This document shows positions 38,356 to 49,229 of a stretch of DNA of 64,000 nucleotides, in pieces. This DNA comes from Bacteroidetes bacterium endosymbiont of Geopemphigus sp. (lineage in GTDB: Bacteria; Bacteroidota; Bacteroidia; Flavobacteriales; Blattabacteriaceae). The stretch lies in NCBI RefSeq assembly GCF_002904345.1, contig NZ_PEIH01000005.1, positions 1 through 64,000 on the forward strand, written 5' to 3'. The notes under the pieces are model-generated. The model made no database searches. It saw only the letters and a list, made by a program, of their open reading frames with translations, and was not told the origin of the DNA. The translations under genes were made by a program, and so were the position numbers. Position 1 is the stretch's first letter. Each line of letters opens with the position of its first letter.

Positions 38356-40117
38356 TCAAACATTTTCTTTTTCTATTTTCAAGTGATCGATGATAAAATT
38401 TTGTCTTTCAGGAGTGTTTTTGCCCATATAAAAACTCAATAACTTTCTGATTTCTGCTTCTTTATCAGAATTTACCGGCTCTAAGCGGATATCTTTTCCG
38501 ATGAAATGCCTAAATTCATCTGGCGAAATTTCGCCTAATCCTTTAAAGCGCGTGATTTCAGGATTTTTCCCCAAACGTTCCAAAGCTTTAAATCTTTCAA
38601 CATCGGAATAGCAATAAACTGTTTCTTTTTTGTTACGTACGCGAAATAGCGGGGTCTGCAGGATATAGAGATGGCCTTTTTGCGCGAGTTCCGGAAAAAA
38701 CTGTAAAAAAAACGTAATCATAAGCAAGCGTATATGCATGCCGTCCACATCGGCATCGGTAGCCAATACCACTCGCTTGTAACGCAATTCTTTTAAACCG
38801 TCTTCCATATTTAAAGCCGCTTGCAAGAGATTGAATTCTTCGTTTTCATAAACGATTTTTTGACTCAATCCATAAGTATTTAATGGCTTTCCTCACAAGC
38901 TAAAGACTGCTTGGGTTTCTACATCCCGGCTTTTGGTAATCGAGCCACCACTAGCTGAATCTCCTTCGGTGATAAAAAGTGTGCTTTCTCGCCTTCGAAT
39001 AGCTTTTAAGTTATTATAATGTTGACGGCAATCGCGCAATTTTTATTGTGTAGATTGGCTTTTTTATTGCGCTCTCGTACAATTTTTCGAATGCCAGCCA
39101 ATTCTTTCCGCTCCCTTTCTGAAGAAAGAATTTTTTTATGGAGAGATTCGGCAGTTTCAGAATTCTTATGAAGAAAATTATCCAGTTCTTTTTTAATAAA
39201 ATCTCCCATAAAAGAGCGGATGGAAGGCAAATCGGGCCCCATATCATTTGAACCAAGTTTGGTTTTGGTTTACGATTCAAAAATCGGGTCGATAACTTTT
39301 ATGCTAATCGCCGCGATGATGCCTTTTCGGATATCCGCCGCTTCATAGTTTTTTTTGAAAAACTCGCGCGAATCGTTTTCACAAGGGCTTCGGGCGAAAT
39401 ACGCTTTGGTGCGTGCCTCCCTGAGAGGTGTGTACTGTCCGTTGACGAAAGAGAGGTATTCCTCTTGTGAGGAGCTTTCGCGATGTGTAAGGGCGAGTTC
39501 TATATCTCCGCCACGGAAATGTATCAGTGAATAGCTGACATTCTCACTTATTACCCGTTTCAATAGGTCTTTTAAGCCATTTTTGGAAAAAAAACTTTTT
39601 GCTGTTAAACATCAAAACCAGGCCGGGATTCAGACAAGCGTAATTTTTGAGCATTTGCGCAATGTAGTCAGTACGAAATCGTAAATCTCCAAATATCTCA
39701 TTTCTTTTTCCATCACGTATGGAACTTGCTTTAAAGTTAATAGAAAGGGCATTGACCGCTTTAAGACCTACCCCGTTAAGTCCGACGGATTTTCTAAATA
39801 CCCTAGAATCATACTTTCCTCCGGTATTGATTTTGGAAACTACATCAATGACCCTTCCTAAAGGGATACCTCGTCCATAGTCCCGAACACAAACTTCTTT
39901 CTCATCAAGAGTGATTTCTATAATCTTAGCGTTTCCCATGACATACTCGTCCACAGCATTGTCAATAACCTCCTTAATGAGTGTATAGATTCCGTCATCA
40001 GGTGCCGACCCATCGCCAAGCTTTCCGATGTACATACCCCGGGCGCAAACAAATATGCTCCTGCCAGCTGAGCGTGCGTATATGTTGTTCAGTATATTGA
40101 ATACTTGATGATGACAT
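38356..40117 (-). pseudogene. parE: Fragmented topoisomerase IV subunit B
   Basis: Start ATG 40117 gives [19 protein letters not shown] one-base slip in the CCCGGGG run (about 40030-40038) breaks the frame before [20 protein letters not shown]. The next open piece holds the GHKL ATPase site ([33 protein letters not shown]). Further pieces (39270-39563, 39006-39242) are frameshifted against each other. The 3' piece 38356-38868 holds the TOPRIM acidic motif [12 protein letters not shown] and [13 protein letters not shown]. At least four breaks are present, so no functional ATPase-TOPRIM chain is possible. Confidence 0.9.
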
Positions 40118-40526
40118 TTTCTATTGATAAATTTTTTTCATAGAAAAAACAGCGTTTACTTTTTTTAAATTTTTGACTAGAGCGCTTTGAATTTTTTATA
40201 TGCTTTTAAAGCATCACAGATAATCCATTGATGTTTCAAGAACATACATAAATTAAAAAGTAAGTCGATAAGGTCTCACAAAATTTTTATTTAAAATCGT
40301 TTCGTTCGAAACGTATAGATAAAAAATCTACTACGCTTTCAGTTTTTTTTCAAAAGATTTTTAAAATATATGCTTTTTATGGTTTTGTTTACTTTAAACA
40401 ACGATTATTTTTAAATTCTGCATACATGATTTTTCCGCTTTTCTTACTGTAATTATTACATAATTTTACGATTTTAACCGGGGATTATAAAAATTTTCCT
40501 GGTTTGTTTTAGTATTTTACTCATAA
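40118..40526. other. AT-rich gene-free stretch
   Basis: About 400 bases between gyrA and the parE remnant; T-rich, stops in all frames, no gene or RNA recognised. Confidence 0.5.
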
Positions 40527-43022
40527 CTATTCCTTTGATTGAGACTCCAGTGTTTCCTCAAGAGCCTGACTTTCGAGCCGTCTATCCTGAATAACCTTAG
40601 CTACCGCCGCAATTTCATCGCCTTTTCTCAGATCGATCAAGCGTACTCCTTGAGTGGCGCGACCCATTACACGAAGATCTGATACAGGCATACGAATGGC
40701 AACCCCCGATTTATTGATGATCATCAGATCATTTTCATCCGAAACACTCTTAATAGCGATCAACTCACCGGTCTTTTCAGTAATACTTATCGTTTTTACG
40801 CCTTTTCCACCTCGGTTGGTTATACGATAGTCTTCCAGAGAAGAGCGTTTTCCATAACCTTTTTCCGAAACCACGAGAATATCTTCTTTACCTTCTTCTT
40901 CTACACAAACCATACCGATGACTTTGTCATTTTTATTCTTTAAGCTAACCCCTATTACCCCGGAAGCTGTACGTCCCATGGCACGCACCCTTTCTTCTGG
41001 AAAACGAATGGCTTTACCACTTTTTACGGCGATAAGCACCTGACTTTTACCACTGGTAAGTCTCGCTTCGAGCAAAGTATCTCCCTCTCGGATGCTAATG
41101 GCGTTGATACCGTTTTGTCTGGGTCTTGAGTATTGTTCAAGAGAGGTTTTTTTAATAATACCCGCTTGAGTGATCATAATTACATTTTGCCGAGCTATAT
41201 AGTCCGCATCATTGAGGTTTCCGGTTAAAATAAAGGCCCTTACCTTATCATCAGAGCTTATCTGGATGAGGTTTTGTATAGCTCTACCCTTGGCGATTTT
41301 CGAGCCTTCAGGAACTTCATAAACGTGCAGCCAGAAACATTTGCCTTTTTCGGTAAAAAAAAGCATATACTGATGATTGGTCGCCACAAGCAGATGTTCA
41401 AGAAAATCTTCTTCCCGGGTGCTGGCGCCACGATTTCCTATGCCTCCGCGCGATTGGCGCTTATATTCCGAAAGAGGCGTGCGTTTAATGTAGCCAGCAT
41501 GCGATATGGTCAGCACCACATGTTCATCGGCTATCAAATCCTCCATGGTAACTTCTCCTCCGGAGTACTCAATTAGGGTACGGCGCTCATCTTTGAATTT
41601 TTCTTTTATTTCTAGTAATTCATCTTTGATAACGCGCATTCGCAGGGGTTCTTGCGCGAGGATTTCCTTATATTTTTCTATAGATCTGGAAAGATCCTCA
41701 TACTCAGCTTTAATTTTTTCATGCTCTAGGTTAGTAAGGCGTTGCAGACGCATATCCAAAATGGACTTTGCCTGGATCTCCGTATGCTGAAATTGTGCGA
41801 TGAGATCCTCACGCGCCTCATCAGGAGTCTTAGAGCCTCTGATGAGAGCGATAACAGTATCCAAATGATCCAGAGCTATAAGCCGTCCTTCTAAGATATG
41901 GGCACGTTCTTGCGCTTTTATCAACTCATATTCAGTGCGACGAATTACAATCTCATGACGGTGATCTACAAAGTGGCGTACCAGATCTCTTAGATTAAGC
42001 TGCATGGGGCGACCTTTAACTAGTGCAATATTATTTACACTAAATGAGGTTTGTAAGGAAGTATATTTAAATAAATTATTTAATACTACATTAGGTACAG
42101 CGTCTTGTTTCAGAAGATAAACGATACGCATGCCCTTACGGTCGGATTCATCACGTATATTGAAAATATCTTCCAGTTTTCCATCTTTGATCAGATCGGC
42201 GGTTTTAGCGATCATATCGGCCTTATTTACTTGATAAGGAATTTCCTCAACAATGATACATTCCCTTTTTTGAAGTTCTTCAAATCGGGCTTTGGCGCGT
42301 ATAATAATGCGTCCGCGTCCGGTATGGAAAGCCTCCTTCACTCCTTGATAACCGTAAATAATGCCACCGGTCGGAAAATCGGGCGCTTTGATATACTGCA
42401 TCAACCCTTCTACCTGGATATCCGGATCCTCGATATAGGCGCAAATCGCCTCTATACATTCGCGAAGATTGTGCGGAGCCATATTGGTAGCCATACCCAC
42501 GGCGATACCCGATGAACCATTAACTAATAGATTGGGAATACGTGAGGGCAAAACGGTAGGTTCTTGCAGTGAATCATCAAAATTCAGTTGGGTGTCTACC
42601 GTTTCTTTTTCAATATCGGTAAGCATCTCCTCGGAAATTTTTTGAAGTCGTGCCTCGGTATAACGCATAGCTGCGGGAGAGTCTCCGTCTATTGAACCGA
42701 AGTTACCCTGCCCATCGATCAGCAGATAACGTAAAGACCATTCCTGGGCCATACGAACCATGGCATCGTACACCGAACTATCCCCATGAGGATGATATTT
42801 AGCCAAAACTTCCCCTACTACCCGAGCAGATTTTTTATAGGGTCTGTTGGACATCATGCCTAATTCGTACATACCGAAAAGTACGCGCCTGTGCACAGGT
42901 TTCAAGCCGTCTCTCACATCTGGCAGCGCTCTTGAAACGATTACCGACATCGAATAATCGATGTAAGAGGTTTTCATTTCATCTTCGATATTAATAGGTA
43001 TAAGTTTTTCTCCGTCGATCAT
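40527..43022 (-). CDS. gyrA: DNA gyrase subunit A
   Basis: Breakage-rejoining subunit of gyrase, 831 residues. N-terminal [20 protein letters not shown], the winged-helix [12 protein letters not shown] region, and catalytic Tyr121 in [10 protein letters not shown] are intact. The Ser at the usual quinolone-contact position is retained (HPHGDS). A coiled-coil and gate region follows, then a C-terminal beta-pinwheel with repeats such as [20 protein letters not shown] (GyrA-box-like) and [11 protein letters not shown]. It ends in an acidic tail. Being intact next to ruined parC and parE, it is probably the only type II topoisomerase A subunit at this locus. GyrB is not in the window. Confidence 0.96.
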   Translation of the reverse strand: MIDGEKLIPINIEDEMKTSYIDYSMSVIVSRALPDVRDGLKPVHRRVLFGMYELGMMSNRPYKKSARVVGEVLAKYHPHGDSSVYDAMVRMAQEWSLRYLLIDGQGNFGSIDGDSPAAMRYTEARLQKISEEMLTDIEKETVDTQLNFDDSLQEPTVLPSRIPNLLVNGSSGIAVGMATNMAPHNLRECIEAICAYIEDPDIQVEGLMQYIKAPDFPTGGIIYGYQGVKEAFHTGRGRIIIRAKARFEELQKRECIIVEEIPYQVNKADMIAKTADLIKDGKLEDIFNIRDESDRKGMRIVYLLKQDAVPNVVLNNLFKYTSLQTSFSVNNIALVKGRPMQLNLRDLVRHFVDHRHEIVIRRTEYELIKAQERAHILEGRLIALDHLDTVIALIRGSKTPDEAREDLIAQFQHTEIQAKSILDMRLQRLTNLEHEKIKAEYEDLSRSIEKYKEILAQEPLRMRVIKDELLEIKEKFKDERRTLIEYSGGEVTMEDLIADEHVVLTISHAGYIKRTPLSEYKRQSRGGIGNRGASTREEDFLEHLLVATNHQYMLFFTEKGKCFWLHVYEVPEGSKIAKGRAIQNLIQISSDDKVRAFILTGNLNDADYIARQNVIMITQAGIIKKTSLEQYSRPRQNGINAISIREGDTLLEARLTSGKSQVLIAVKSGKAIRFPEERVRAMGRTASGVIGVSLKNKNDKVIGMVCVEEEGKEDILVVSEKGYGKRSSLEDYRITNRGGKGVKTISITEKTGELIAIKSVSDENDLMIINKSGVAIRMPVSDLRVMGRATQGVRLIDLRKGDEIAAVAKVIQDRRLESQALEETLESQSKE

Positions 43023-43067
43023 TTGTGGTCTATAAATGTTTTATATCTAATGAATTGTAAATATAGT

Positions 43068-44156
43068 CTAATCTCTATGGGTTTTGTTTAATACGGTATT
43101 AAAACTTTCTCTGATCAGATCTATGGAGATTTCATGGTCATAAGTGCACGCACCGATTTTTGAAAGCAATGCAAAACGAATTTTTCCTTTAAAGTTTTTT
43201 TTATCATGATGCAAATGCATCACTATTTTATCTGAAGTGCTCTCATCGATCTCTTTTAAAGGATAAATACCTAAAAGTCTTTGGGCTATCTCTTCATATT
43301 GTGATTTTGGCAGCCCATTGATCTTCCAAGACAGCCAAGCTTCACAGACCATGCCCAAAGCTATGGCTTCGCCGTGTAAAAGTGGCGCCTGAGTGCTAAG
43401 AAAATGGCTTTCTATACCATGTCCTATGGTATGGCCGAAATTGAGAATTTTTCGTAATCCATTTTTCTCATAAGGATCTTTCGAAACCACATGGCTTTTA
43501 ATCATATTAGATGTTCGGATCGATTCGTTCCAGGAAGTAGCTCTACTTGCAGGCTGTTTTCCCATTTTTTGCCAGAGCTTTTTATCAGCGATCAGTCCAT
43601 GTTTGAAAATCTCTGCCATACCCGATTTGAGCTCACGCTCTGGTAAGCTTTTTAGATAATGCTCATCGATGATTACCATTTCCGGATAACGAAACAGACC
43701 GATTTCATTTTTGAGATGATCCAAGTCAATACCCGTTTTTCCACCTATGGAGGCATCCACCATAGCTAAAAGGGTAGTTGGAATATTGATAAAGGAAATA
43801 CCTCGTTTAAAAACCGATGCGGCGAATCCCCCTATATCGGTGATAACCCCTCCGCCAAGATTGATCATCAAGCTGTTTCGGTCAGCTCTCCACTGGCTCA
43901 ATTGACGCCATATATAAAGACAATTTTCAATATTTTTTTCCTTCTCGCCTGTTTTAATGCAAAGCATCCGCGCTTTTTGTAGTACAGGGATAGACTCAAT
44001 TAATCGTGGCAAGCAAAGTGTATATGTACGGGTATCTGCAAGAATAAACAGATTTGAATATATTCCTTGGAGTTCAGAGAGTCTTTTTTGAAGCTCAGCA
44101 TAGCCTTGCTCATGAAAATATATGGGATACTGAACGGTCTTTATGAGCTCTTTCAC
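43068..44156 (-). CDS. aroB: 3-dehydroquinate synthase
   Basis: NAD- and metal-dependent enzyme turning DAHP into 3-dehydroquinate, step two of the shikimate pathway. At 362 residues: NAD-binding LMINLGGGVITDIGGFAAS, RGISFINIPTTLLAMVDAS with IGGKTGID, SGMAEIFKHGLI, and the metal-binding LNFGHTIGHGIES with LLHGEAIALGMVCE. It is intact, so aromatic amino acid or chorismate synthesis is at least partly kept. This contrasts with the broken isochorismate synthase at 49.3 kb. Confidence 0.95.
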   Translation of the reverse strand: MKELIKTVQYPIYFHEQGYAELQKRLSELQGIYSNLFILADTRTYTLCLPRLIESIPVLQKARMLCIKTGEKEKNIENCLYIWRQLSQWRADRNSLMINLGGGVITDIGGFAASVFKRGISFINIPTTLLAMVDASIGGKTGIDLDHLKNEIGLFRYPEMVIIDEHYLKSLPERELKSGMAEIFKHGLIADKKLWQKMGKQPASRATSWNESIRTSNMIKSHVVSKDPYEKNGLRKILNFGHTIGHGIESHFLSTQAPLLHGEAIALGMVCEAWLSWKINGLPKSQYEEIAQRLLGIYPLKEIDESTSDKIVMHLHHDKKNFKGKIRFALLSKIGACTYDHEISIDLIRESFNTVLNKTHRD

Positions 44157-44231
44157 TTTGTGAAGATTTCAGGCTAAAGTACGAATTTTTATTCTCTATC
44201 TTTGATTTCTGATATGTTACATCTAAAGTTT

Positions 44232-44425
44232 ATGAATAAAAATTACCTTTTTGAAAATTCTACTCATTTGGCCTTTCAGCTTAAATCCGATAAAGAACCA
44301 AAGAAAACTTTTTGGCTCTTTAAGATGATGAAAAGACTTTACCTTACGTTTTGGGGCTTTTTTAATGACCTGGCTTTTAAAATATCGAATCAAAGGGGTT
44401 CACCAATTGATAAAATGTACGATAA
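44232..44425 (+). pseudogene. N-terminal remnant of proline dehydrogenase
   Basis: ATG 44232 opens MNKNYLFENSTHLAFQLKSD, then LFKMMKR, closely following the start of Bacteroidota proline dehydrogenases (FDNTxVAFKLKSDxELxxAYxLFKMI). After a shift it reads LALKYRIKGVHQLIKCTI-like sequence. The rest of the enzyme, about 300 residues, has been deleted, with priA beginning about 150 bp later. Unassigned codons at 44425-44565 read EEKSLEMDFEHVYLEILND in one frame and may belong to something else. Confidence 0.65.
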
Positions 44426-44569
44426 ATAGAGGTAAAAAACGTATGAAGAAAAATCTCTGGAAATGGATTTTGAGCATGTTTATCTGGAAATTCTTAACGA
44501 TACAAATGTACCAAAAAGACCGTATGGAATATCTCAAAAACATTCATCTGTGAAAATTCTGTCAATCTT

Positions 44570-47047
44570 GTGAATTCCACTCGCTATTTCGTGGATCTTA
44601 TACTGCCTCTTTCATTGGAAGGCATTTTTACCTATAATCTAGAAGAAAATGCTTTTAAAAGTGTGGAAGTAGGTATGCGGGTAGCTGCCCCCTTTCGGGG
44701 GAACAGTTTATATACTGGAATCGTTTTTAAAAAGCATACAAAAGCGCCAGAACTCTATAAAACGCGTTCAATTTATCAAATACTCGATGATTATCCTATT
44801 GTCACGGAAGAGCAGCTTAAACTTTGGCAATGGATGTCCGATTACTACCTCTGCACTTTAGGTCAAATCTATCAGGCGGCTCTTCCGGGCGCTTTCAAAT
44901 TGCAAAGTGAAACGCTCATCAGCAAAAGATGGGAAGTTGCTCCAAAAAAAGGAAATCTTTCTGAAAAAGAAAGTTTGGTCTGGGAAGCGCTCGAGAGGGC
45001 AAGCAGTCTTTCAATAGATGAAATTTCTCAGTTAATTGAGACCAAAAGCACATTACCTACGCTCAAAAAAATGTTAGATGAATCTCTGATTCAAATTCAT
45101 GAGCAACTTATTGAAAAATATAAAGTCAAAAAAGAACGTTATATTTTTATTTATCCTGAGCTTCAGGGAAAACAAGAAAAGGAAGAACGATGGTCCGAGA
45201 TTTTTTCCCGACTGGAAAAAAGTCCGCGACAAAAGGAAGCATTGATGTTTTTTCTTTCTTACAAAGCCAAAGAAAATAAGCCTCTCAGGCAGGTAGAATT
45301 TTTAAAGAATTCAGGTGCTTCACAAGCTACATTGCGTGCTTTAATCGAGAAAAAAATCTTACATAGCGAAGCTTTGACTGTAGATCGGGTGATCTATGAA
45401 GATATTTCCGGTCCTTTAATCGAATTACCTGAACTTACGGTAGCTCAACAAATAGCTTATCAGAAAATCAGCCGATGTTTTAAAATAACGGATACAGTGG
45501 TTTTACATGGGGTAGTGGCTAGTGGAAAAACTGAAATTTACATTCAATTCATACAAAAAACCATTGCTCAGGGTAAAAACGTACTTTATTTATTGCCTGA
45601 AATTTCCCTGACCACCCAGCTTGTGGTAAGACTCAGAAAACATTTCGGAGCTCATATGGCCCTTTACCATTCCAGACTACATCAAAATGAACGTGCAGAA
45701 CTTTGGAGGAAGATTTTGCAAGGAGCCTATCCTCTTGTAATAGGAGTGCGATCAGCGCTTTTCCTTCCTCTATCTTCCCTTGGCTTGCTTATTGTCGATG
45801 ATGAACATGAAGCAGGTTTTAAACAACAAGAAAGTCTGCCTTATTATCATGCGAGAGACACGGCTTTGATATGGGCGAAAATGCAAGGAGCCAAAAGCAT
45901 ATTGGGTTCGGCTACACCTTCTTTAGAAACTTACCACAATGCCCAAATAGGTAAATATGCCTGGGTAGACCTAAAAGAGCGATACGCCATAAGTAATCCC
46001 CCTTCTATAGAGCTCATCGACCTTAAAGAGAATTATCATCGCAAGTGTATGCACGGACTCTTTAGCGAAGATCTTCTATCGGCTATTGAAGAAACTCTCA
46101 GAGAAAAAAAACAATTTTTATTATTTCAGAACAGGCGCGGATATGCCCCAATAATTCAATGTCAGAGCTGTGGATTTGTACCTGAATGCGCTCACTGCGA
46201 TGTAAGCCTTACCTACCATCTCAGCAAGCAAATTCTGCTATGTCATTACTGTGGGTACTCCCAAGCAAACCCTCATTATTGTTTTATGTGTGGAAGTGTA
46301 GCTCTTGACCATAAGGGTTTTGGAACTCAGCAGATAGAAGAGCAGCTAAAAACTTTTTTTATGCACGTTCGGGTGAGCCGAATGGATTCCGATGCTATGT
46401 ATAAAAAGTTTGCCTACGAAAAACTTATGGCTGATTTCCAGGCTAAAGATATCGATGGTCTTATAGGAACGCAAATGCTCGCTAAAGTTTTGAATTTTGA
46501 AGAAGTGGCTCTTGTAGGTATCATTCGCGCTGATCAGCTTCTTGCCTATCAGGATTTTCGTGCCGAGGAGCGCGCTTATCAGATGCTTAGTCAACTCTCT
46601 GGAAGGTCAGGACGCCGTGAGCTGACAGGTCGAGTGCTTATACAGACTTTTCAAAGAGATCATCCCGTGCTTAAAGAAGTACTCAGGCAAGGATATGAAA
46701 GTATGTGTGTCAGGGTATTGCAAGAGAGGAAGCGATTTTTTTATCCACCTTACAGCAAGTTAATTGAAATTACCTTGAGTCATAGCAATGTATCTAAAAT
46801 TTCTGCCGCTTCCGATCAGTTGGGTAAGTTGCTTCGCGTTTATTTCGGCCCTCATCTATTTGGTCCTGAAACCCCAACGATAGGACGTATCAAAGGCAAA
46901 TATTTGCGTAAAATTCTCATCAAGCTTCTTCCTGAGAAAGAAGCTTTAGTTCAAGGGCGTAATTATATTCGTAAAGCAATCAAAAATTTTCATACCGTAA
47001 AAGCCTGGCGTTCTATCCGGTTGCTAGTAAATGTAGATCCCCTTTGA
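44570..47047 (+). CDS. priA: Primosomal replication restart helicase PriA
   Basis: 3'-to-5' DNA helicase that reloads the replisome at stalled forks. The 825 residues contain the N-terminal 3'-DNA-binding domain, Walker A LHGVVASGKTEIYI (usual GVTGSGKT, here with Val and Ala), helicase motif II as DDEHEAGF (usually DEEH), the zinc region CQSC...CAHC...CHYC...CFMC with all eight Cys, and C-terminal GTQMLAKVLNFEEVALVGII with QLSGRSGR. The start is GTG 44570; no ATG is available nearby upstream in frame. Intact and retained despite the losses around it. Confidence 0.94.
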   Translation: MNSTRYFVDLILPLSLEGIFTYNLEENAFKSVEVGMRVAAPFRGNSLYTGIVFKKHTKAPELYKTRSIYQILDDYPIVTEEQLKLWQWMSDYYLCTLGQIYQAALPGAFKLQSETLISKRWEVAPKKGNLSEKESLVWEALERASSLSIDEISQLIETKSTLPTLKKMLDESLIQIHEQLIEKYKVKKERYIFIYPELQGKQEKEERWSEIFSRLEKSPRQKEALMFFLSYKAKENKPLRQVEFLKNSGASQATLRALIEKKILHSEALTVDRVIYEDISGPLIELPELTVAQQIAYQKISRCFKITDTVVLHGVVASGKTEIYIQFIQKTIAQGKNVLYLLPEISLTTQLVVRLRKHFGAHMALYHSRLHQNERAELWRKILQGAYPLVIGVRSALFLPLSSLGLLIVDDEHEAGFKQQESLPYYHARDTALIWAKMQGAKSILGSATPSLETYHNAQIGKYAWVDLKERYAISNPPSIELIDLKENYHRKCMHGLFSEDLLSAIEETLREKKQFLLFQNRRGYAPIIQCQSCGFVPECAHCDVSLTYHLSKQILLCHYCGYSQANPHYCFMCGSVALDHKGFGTQQIEEQLKTFFMHVRVSRMDSDAMYKKFAYEKLMADFQAKDIDGLIGTQMLAKVLNFEEVALVGIIRADQLLAYQDFRAEERAYQMLSQLSGRSGRRELTGRVLIQTFQRDHPVLKEVLRQGYESMCVRVLQERKRFFYPPYSKLIEITLSHSNVSKISAASDQLGKLLRVYFGPHLFGPETPTIGRIKGKYLRKILIKLLPEKEALVQGRNYIRKAIKNFHTVKAWRSIRLLVNVDPL

Positions 47048-47269
47048 GTTTTTCCAAAAGTCAATAATTAGTTATTTTTTATAATTATTATTAATAATGA
47101 ATCTTTTATTTTTAAGATGAAAGATATTTATCCGGATCTGTAAAATATATTCTCTGTAACAGCATACAAGATCCCACTTTTCTTAAAGTACTTGCCAGAT
47201 AGATATAGATAGATATATTAAATACTCTTAATTCGCGTGCTCAGAAGCGCTTGCTTAGTATGTAGTTCT

Positions 47270-47635
47270 AATTTGATCAGGCCAATAAATATGGGTTATA
47301 TCTCAAAAATATATTTCCGAGCTTCGGAGTACACTCATCAGATTCATCAGATCTTTGGTGATGCCCGTAAGGAAATTCCTACCTTAGCGGATCTTTCCGA
47401 CTCGGTAGTTATCGATGTGCTGAATTTCGATTTGGTACTACCTAGGATGAGAAGAGGGGGTGCATAATTTCTGATAATGTATTGTGGTATGCAAAGGTAG
47501 CGGAAAATTTCCCCTGTTGACAACAAAACAAGTTCTTTAGCGCCTCCTACAATGAAAATTTCGTTATGACCCCACAGGGTAGATACACTGATTTTACCCA
47601 TTCGCGATGGGCTTAGTGTTACACGTGTAAAATAA
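47270..47635 (+). pseudogene. Decayed SAM-dependent O-methyltransferase
   Basis: Shifted frames read IFGDARKEIPTL, VVIDVLNFDLVLPRMRRGG, then IISDNVLWYAKVAENFP, and finally DTLILPIRDGLSVTRVK with a stop at 47633-47635. This is the C-terminal half of class I (caffeoyl-CoA type, methyltransferase family 3) O-methyltransferases. The N-terminal half, including the SAM GxGxG motif, is not recognisable. Overlapping open frames on the other strand are shadows. Confidence 0.75.
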
Positions 47636-47683
47636 AATTCGGAAGAATAGCTAAACAATTCCAATCAAGATCGAAATATCTTT

Positions 47684-47691
47684 TAGCTTTG
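47684..47691 (+). promoter_or_regulatory. Putative -7 element for ndh
   Basis: TAGCTTTG matches TAnnTTTG, 19 bp before ATG 47711. If used, transcription would begin at about 47698, after the alternative ATG at 47693, which supports the downstream start. No -33 TTTG at the expected place. Confidence 0.5.
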
Positions 47692-47710
47692 CATGCTTAA
47701 TCATAAGAAT

Positions 47711-49021
47711 ATGAATATTCCCGAGAGTGGTTTAAAAAGAGTAGTTATTATAGGCGCAGGATTTGGAGGTTTGCAACTTGCAAAGAAGCTTCGTAGAGAT
47801 AAGTTTCAAGTGGTTTTGATCAATAAGAATAATTATCATACTTTCCAACCTCTTTTATATCAGGTTGCTACCTCAGGTCTCGAGCCTGATTCAATTGCAC
47901 ACTCTGTACGAACTATTATTAAAAAAACCGAGAATTTTTATTTTCGTTTGGCTCAGGTGCATCGCCTCGATTCAAAGTTGAGAAAAGTCCACTCTAATAT
48001 AGGTGATCTTTCTTATGACTATTTAATCATCGCTACCGGGTCGCAAACCAATTTTTTTGGCAACTCCAGCATTGAGCGGTATGCCTTGCCTATGAAATCA
48101 ATTCTCGAAGCCTTGGATTTACGAAGTTTAATCCTGCAAAATTTTGAGACGGCCTTGCTTACCAATGATCTTAAGGAACGAGAGCGTTTAATGACTTTTG
48201 TAATTGCAGGAGGAGGGCCGACAGGAGTGGAGCTTGCCGGAGCGTTAAGCGAGCTGAAAAACTTCATATTGCCTCGAGACTATCCAGATTTAGATATTAG
48301 CCGTATGAACATCCACCTAATTCAGGCCACTCCTTGCTTACTTGATGGAATGTCTAGGGCATCAGCCGATGCGGCGCTGGATTATTTGAAAAAATTCGGC
48401 GTAAATGTTTGGCTGAATTGTCCGGTAAAAGATTACAATGGTCAAATCATATACATGGGCAACGGAGAGGAGATAGAATCTGCAAATCTTATATGGGCGG
48501 CAGGTGTAAGAGGTGCTCTGATCGATGGGTTTGAAGTGAGTTCTATAGATCGTGGTCGTTTATTGGTAGACCCTTTTAATAGGGTAAAAGATTATGACGA
48601 GGTTTTCGCCATAGGCGACATAGCAGCTATGAAAAACGACAAGCGCTTCCCCAATGCTCATCCGATGACTGCCCAACCTGCTATTCAACAAGGTGTTACT
48701 CTGGCAAAAAATCTCAATTGCCTAGCTGAGGGAAAAAAAATGAAGCCATTTCGCTACATAGACCGAGGGTCCATGGCTACTGTCGGACGAAACAAGGCAG
48801 TATGCGATTTGCCGTGGTTTCAATTCAAAGGTTTTTTTGCCTGGCTGATCTGGATGTTTATCCATTTGGTCAATCTAGTAGGCTTTCGAAACCGTATGGT
48901 GGCCTTAACCAATTGGATTATTCAATATTTTCAATACAATAAAAGTGTTCGCTTAATTATACGTCCTTACCACAGGGTTCAGCCAGAGAAGAAAGAGAAG
49001 GTGGGATTAATGGAGAACTAA
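47711..49021 (+). CDS. ndh: NADH dehydrogenase type II (NADH:quinone oxidoreductase)
   Basis: Single-subunit, non-proton-pumping flavoenzyme passing electrons from NADH to membrane quinone. FAD-binding VVIIGAGFGGLQLAKKLRRD near the N-terminus, the NKNNYHTFQPLLYQVATSGL motif typical of NDH-2, NAD-binding FVIAGGGPTGVELAGALSEL, and AIGDIAAM with a GSMATVGRNKAVCDL region. A C-terminal hydrophobic stretch (GFFAWLIWMFIHLVNLVGF) serves membrane attachment. I choose ATG 47711 (MNIPESGLKRVVII), the family-typical start. Intact. It needs a quinone, which makes the adjacent broken isochorismate synthase notable. Confidence 0.92.
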   Translation: MNIPESGLKRVVIIGAGFGGLQLAKKLRRDKFQVVLINKNNYHTFQPLLYQVATSGLEPDSIAHSVRTIIKKTENFYFRLAQVHRLDSKLRKVHSNIGDLSYDYLIIATGSQTNFFGNSSIERYALPMKSILEALDLRSLILQNFETALLTNDLKERERLMTFVIAGGGPTGVELAGALSELKNFILPRDYPDLDISRMNIHLIQATPCLLDGMSRASADAALDYLKKFGVNVWLNCPVKDYNGQIIYMGNGEEIESANLIWAAGVRGALIDGFEVSSIDRGRLLVDPFNRVKDYDEVFAIGDIAAMKNDKRFPNAHPMTAQPAIQQGVTLAKNLNCLAEGKKMKPFRYIDRGSMATVGRNKAVCDLPWFQFKGFFAWLIWMFIHLVNLVGFRNRMVALTNWIIQYFQYNKSVRLIIRPYHRVQPEKKEKVGLMEN

Positions 49022-49229
49022 GGATCAATTGGGATATAATATTTTCTATCTTATATAAAAATTTCTTGAATAGCCCTCATTCTTATGATAAATTTTAAAG
49101 CGGTGTTTTTTAGTAAACCGAATACCACGGGAATAGGATGCAAATCTTTGATAAGACTATTAATATCAGGTTGATTTCGAAATCAAAAATCGATAAGAAT
49201 TTTTAGATGTTTAATCTACTCTGATATAC

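Noticed and set aside
41274-41790. Plus-strand open frames of about 100 codons opposite gyrA
   Set aside because: They are shadows of the well-supported gyrA coding sequence and show no family resemblance.
47195-47221. AGATAGAT/ATAGATAG microsatellite
   Set aside because: Too short to be a meaningful tandem repeat or CRISPR-like unit.
47347-47664. 105-codon minus-strand open frame
   Set aside because: It overlaps the frame-hopping O-methyltransferase remnant on the plus strand, which explains the sequence better.
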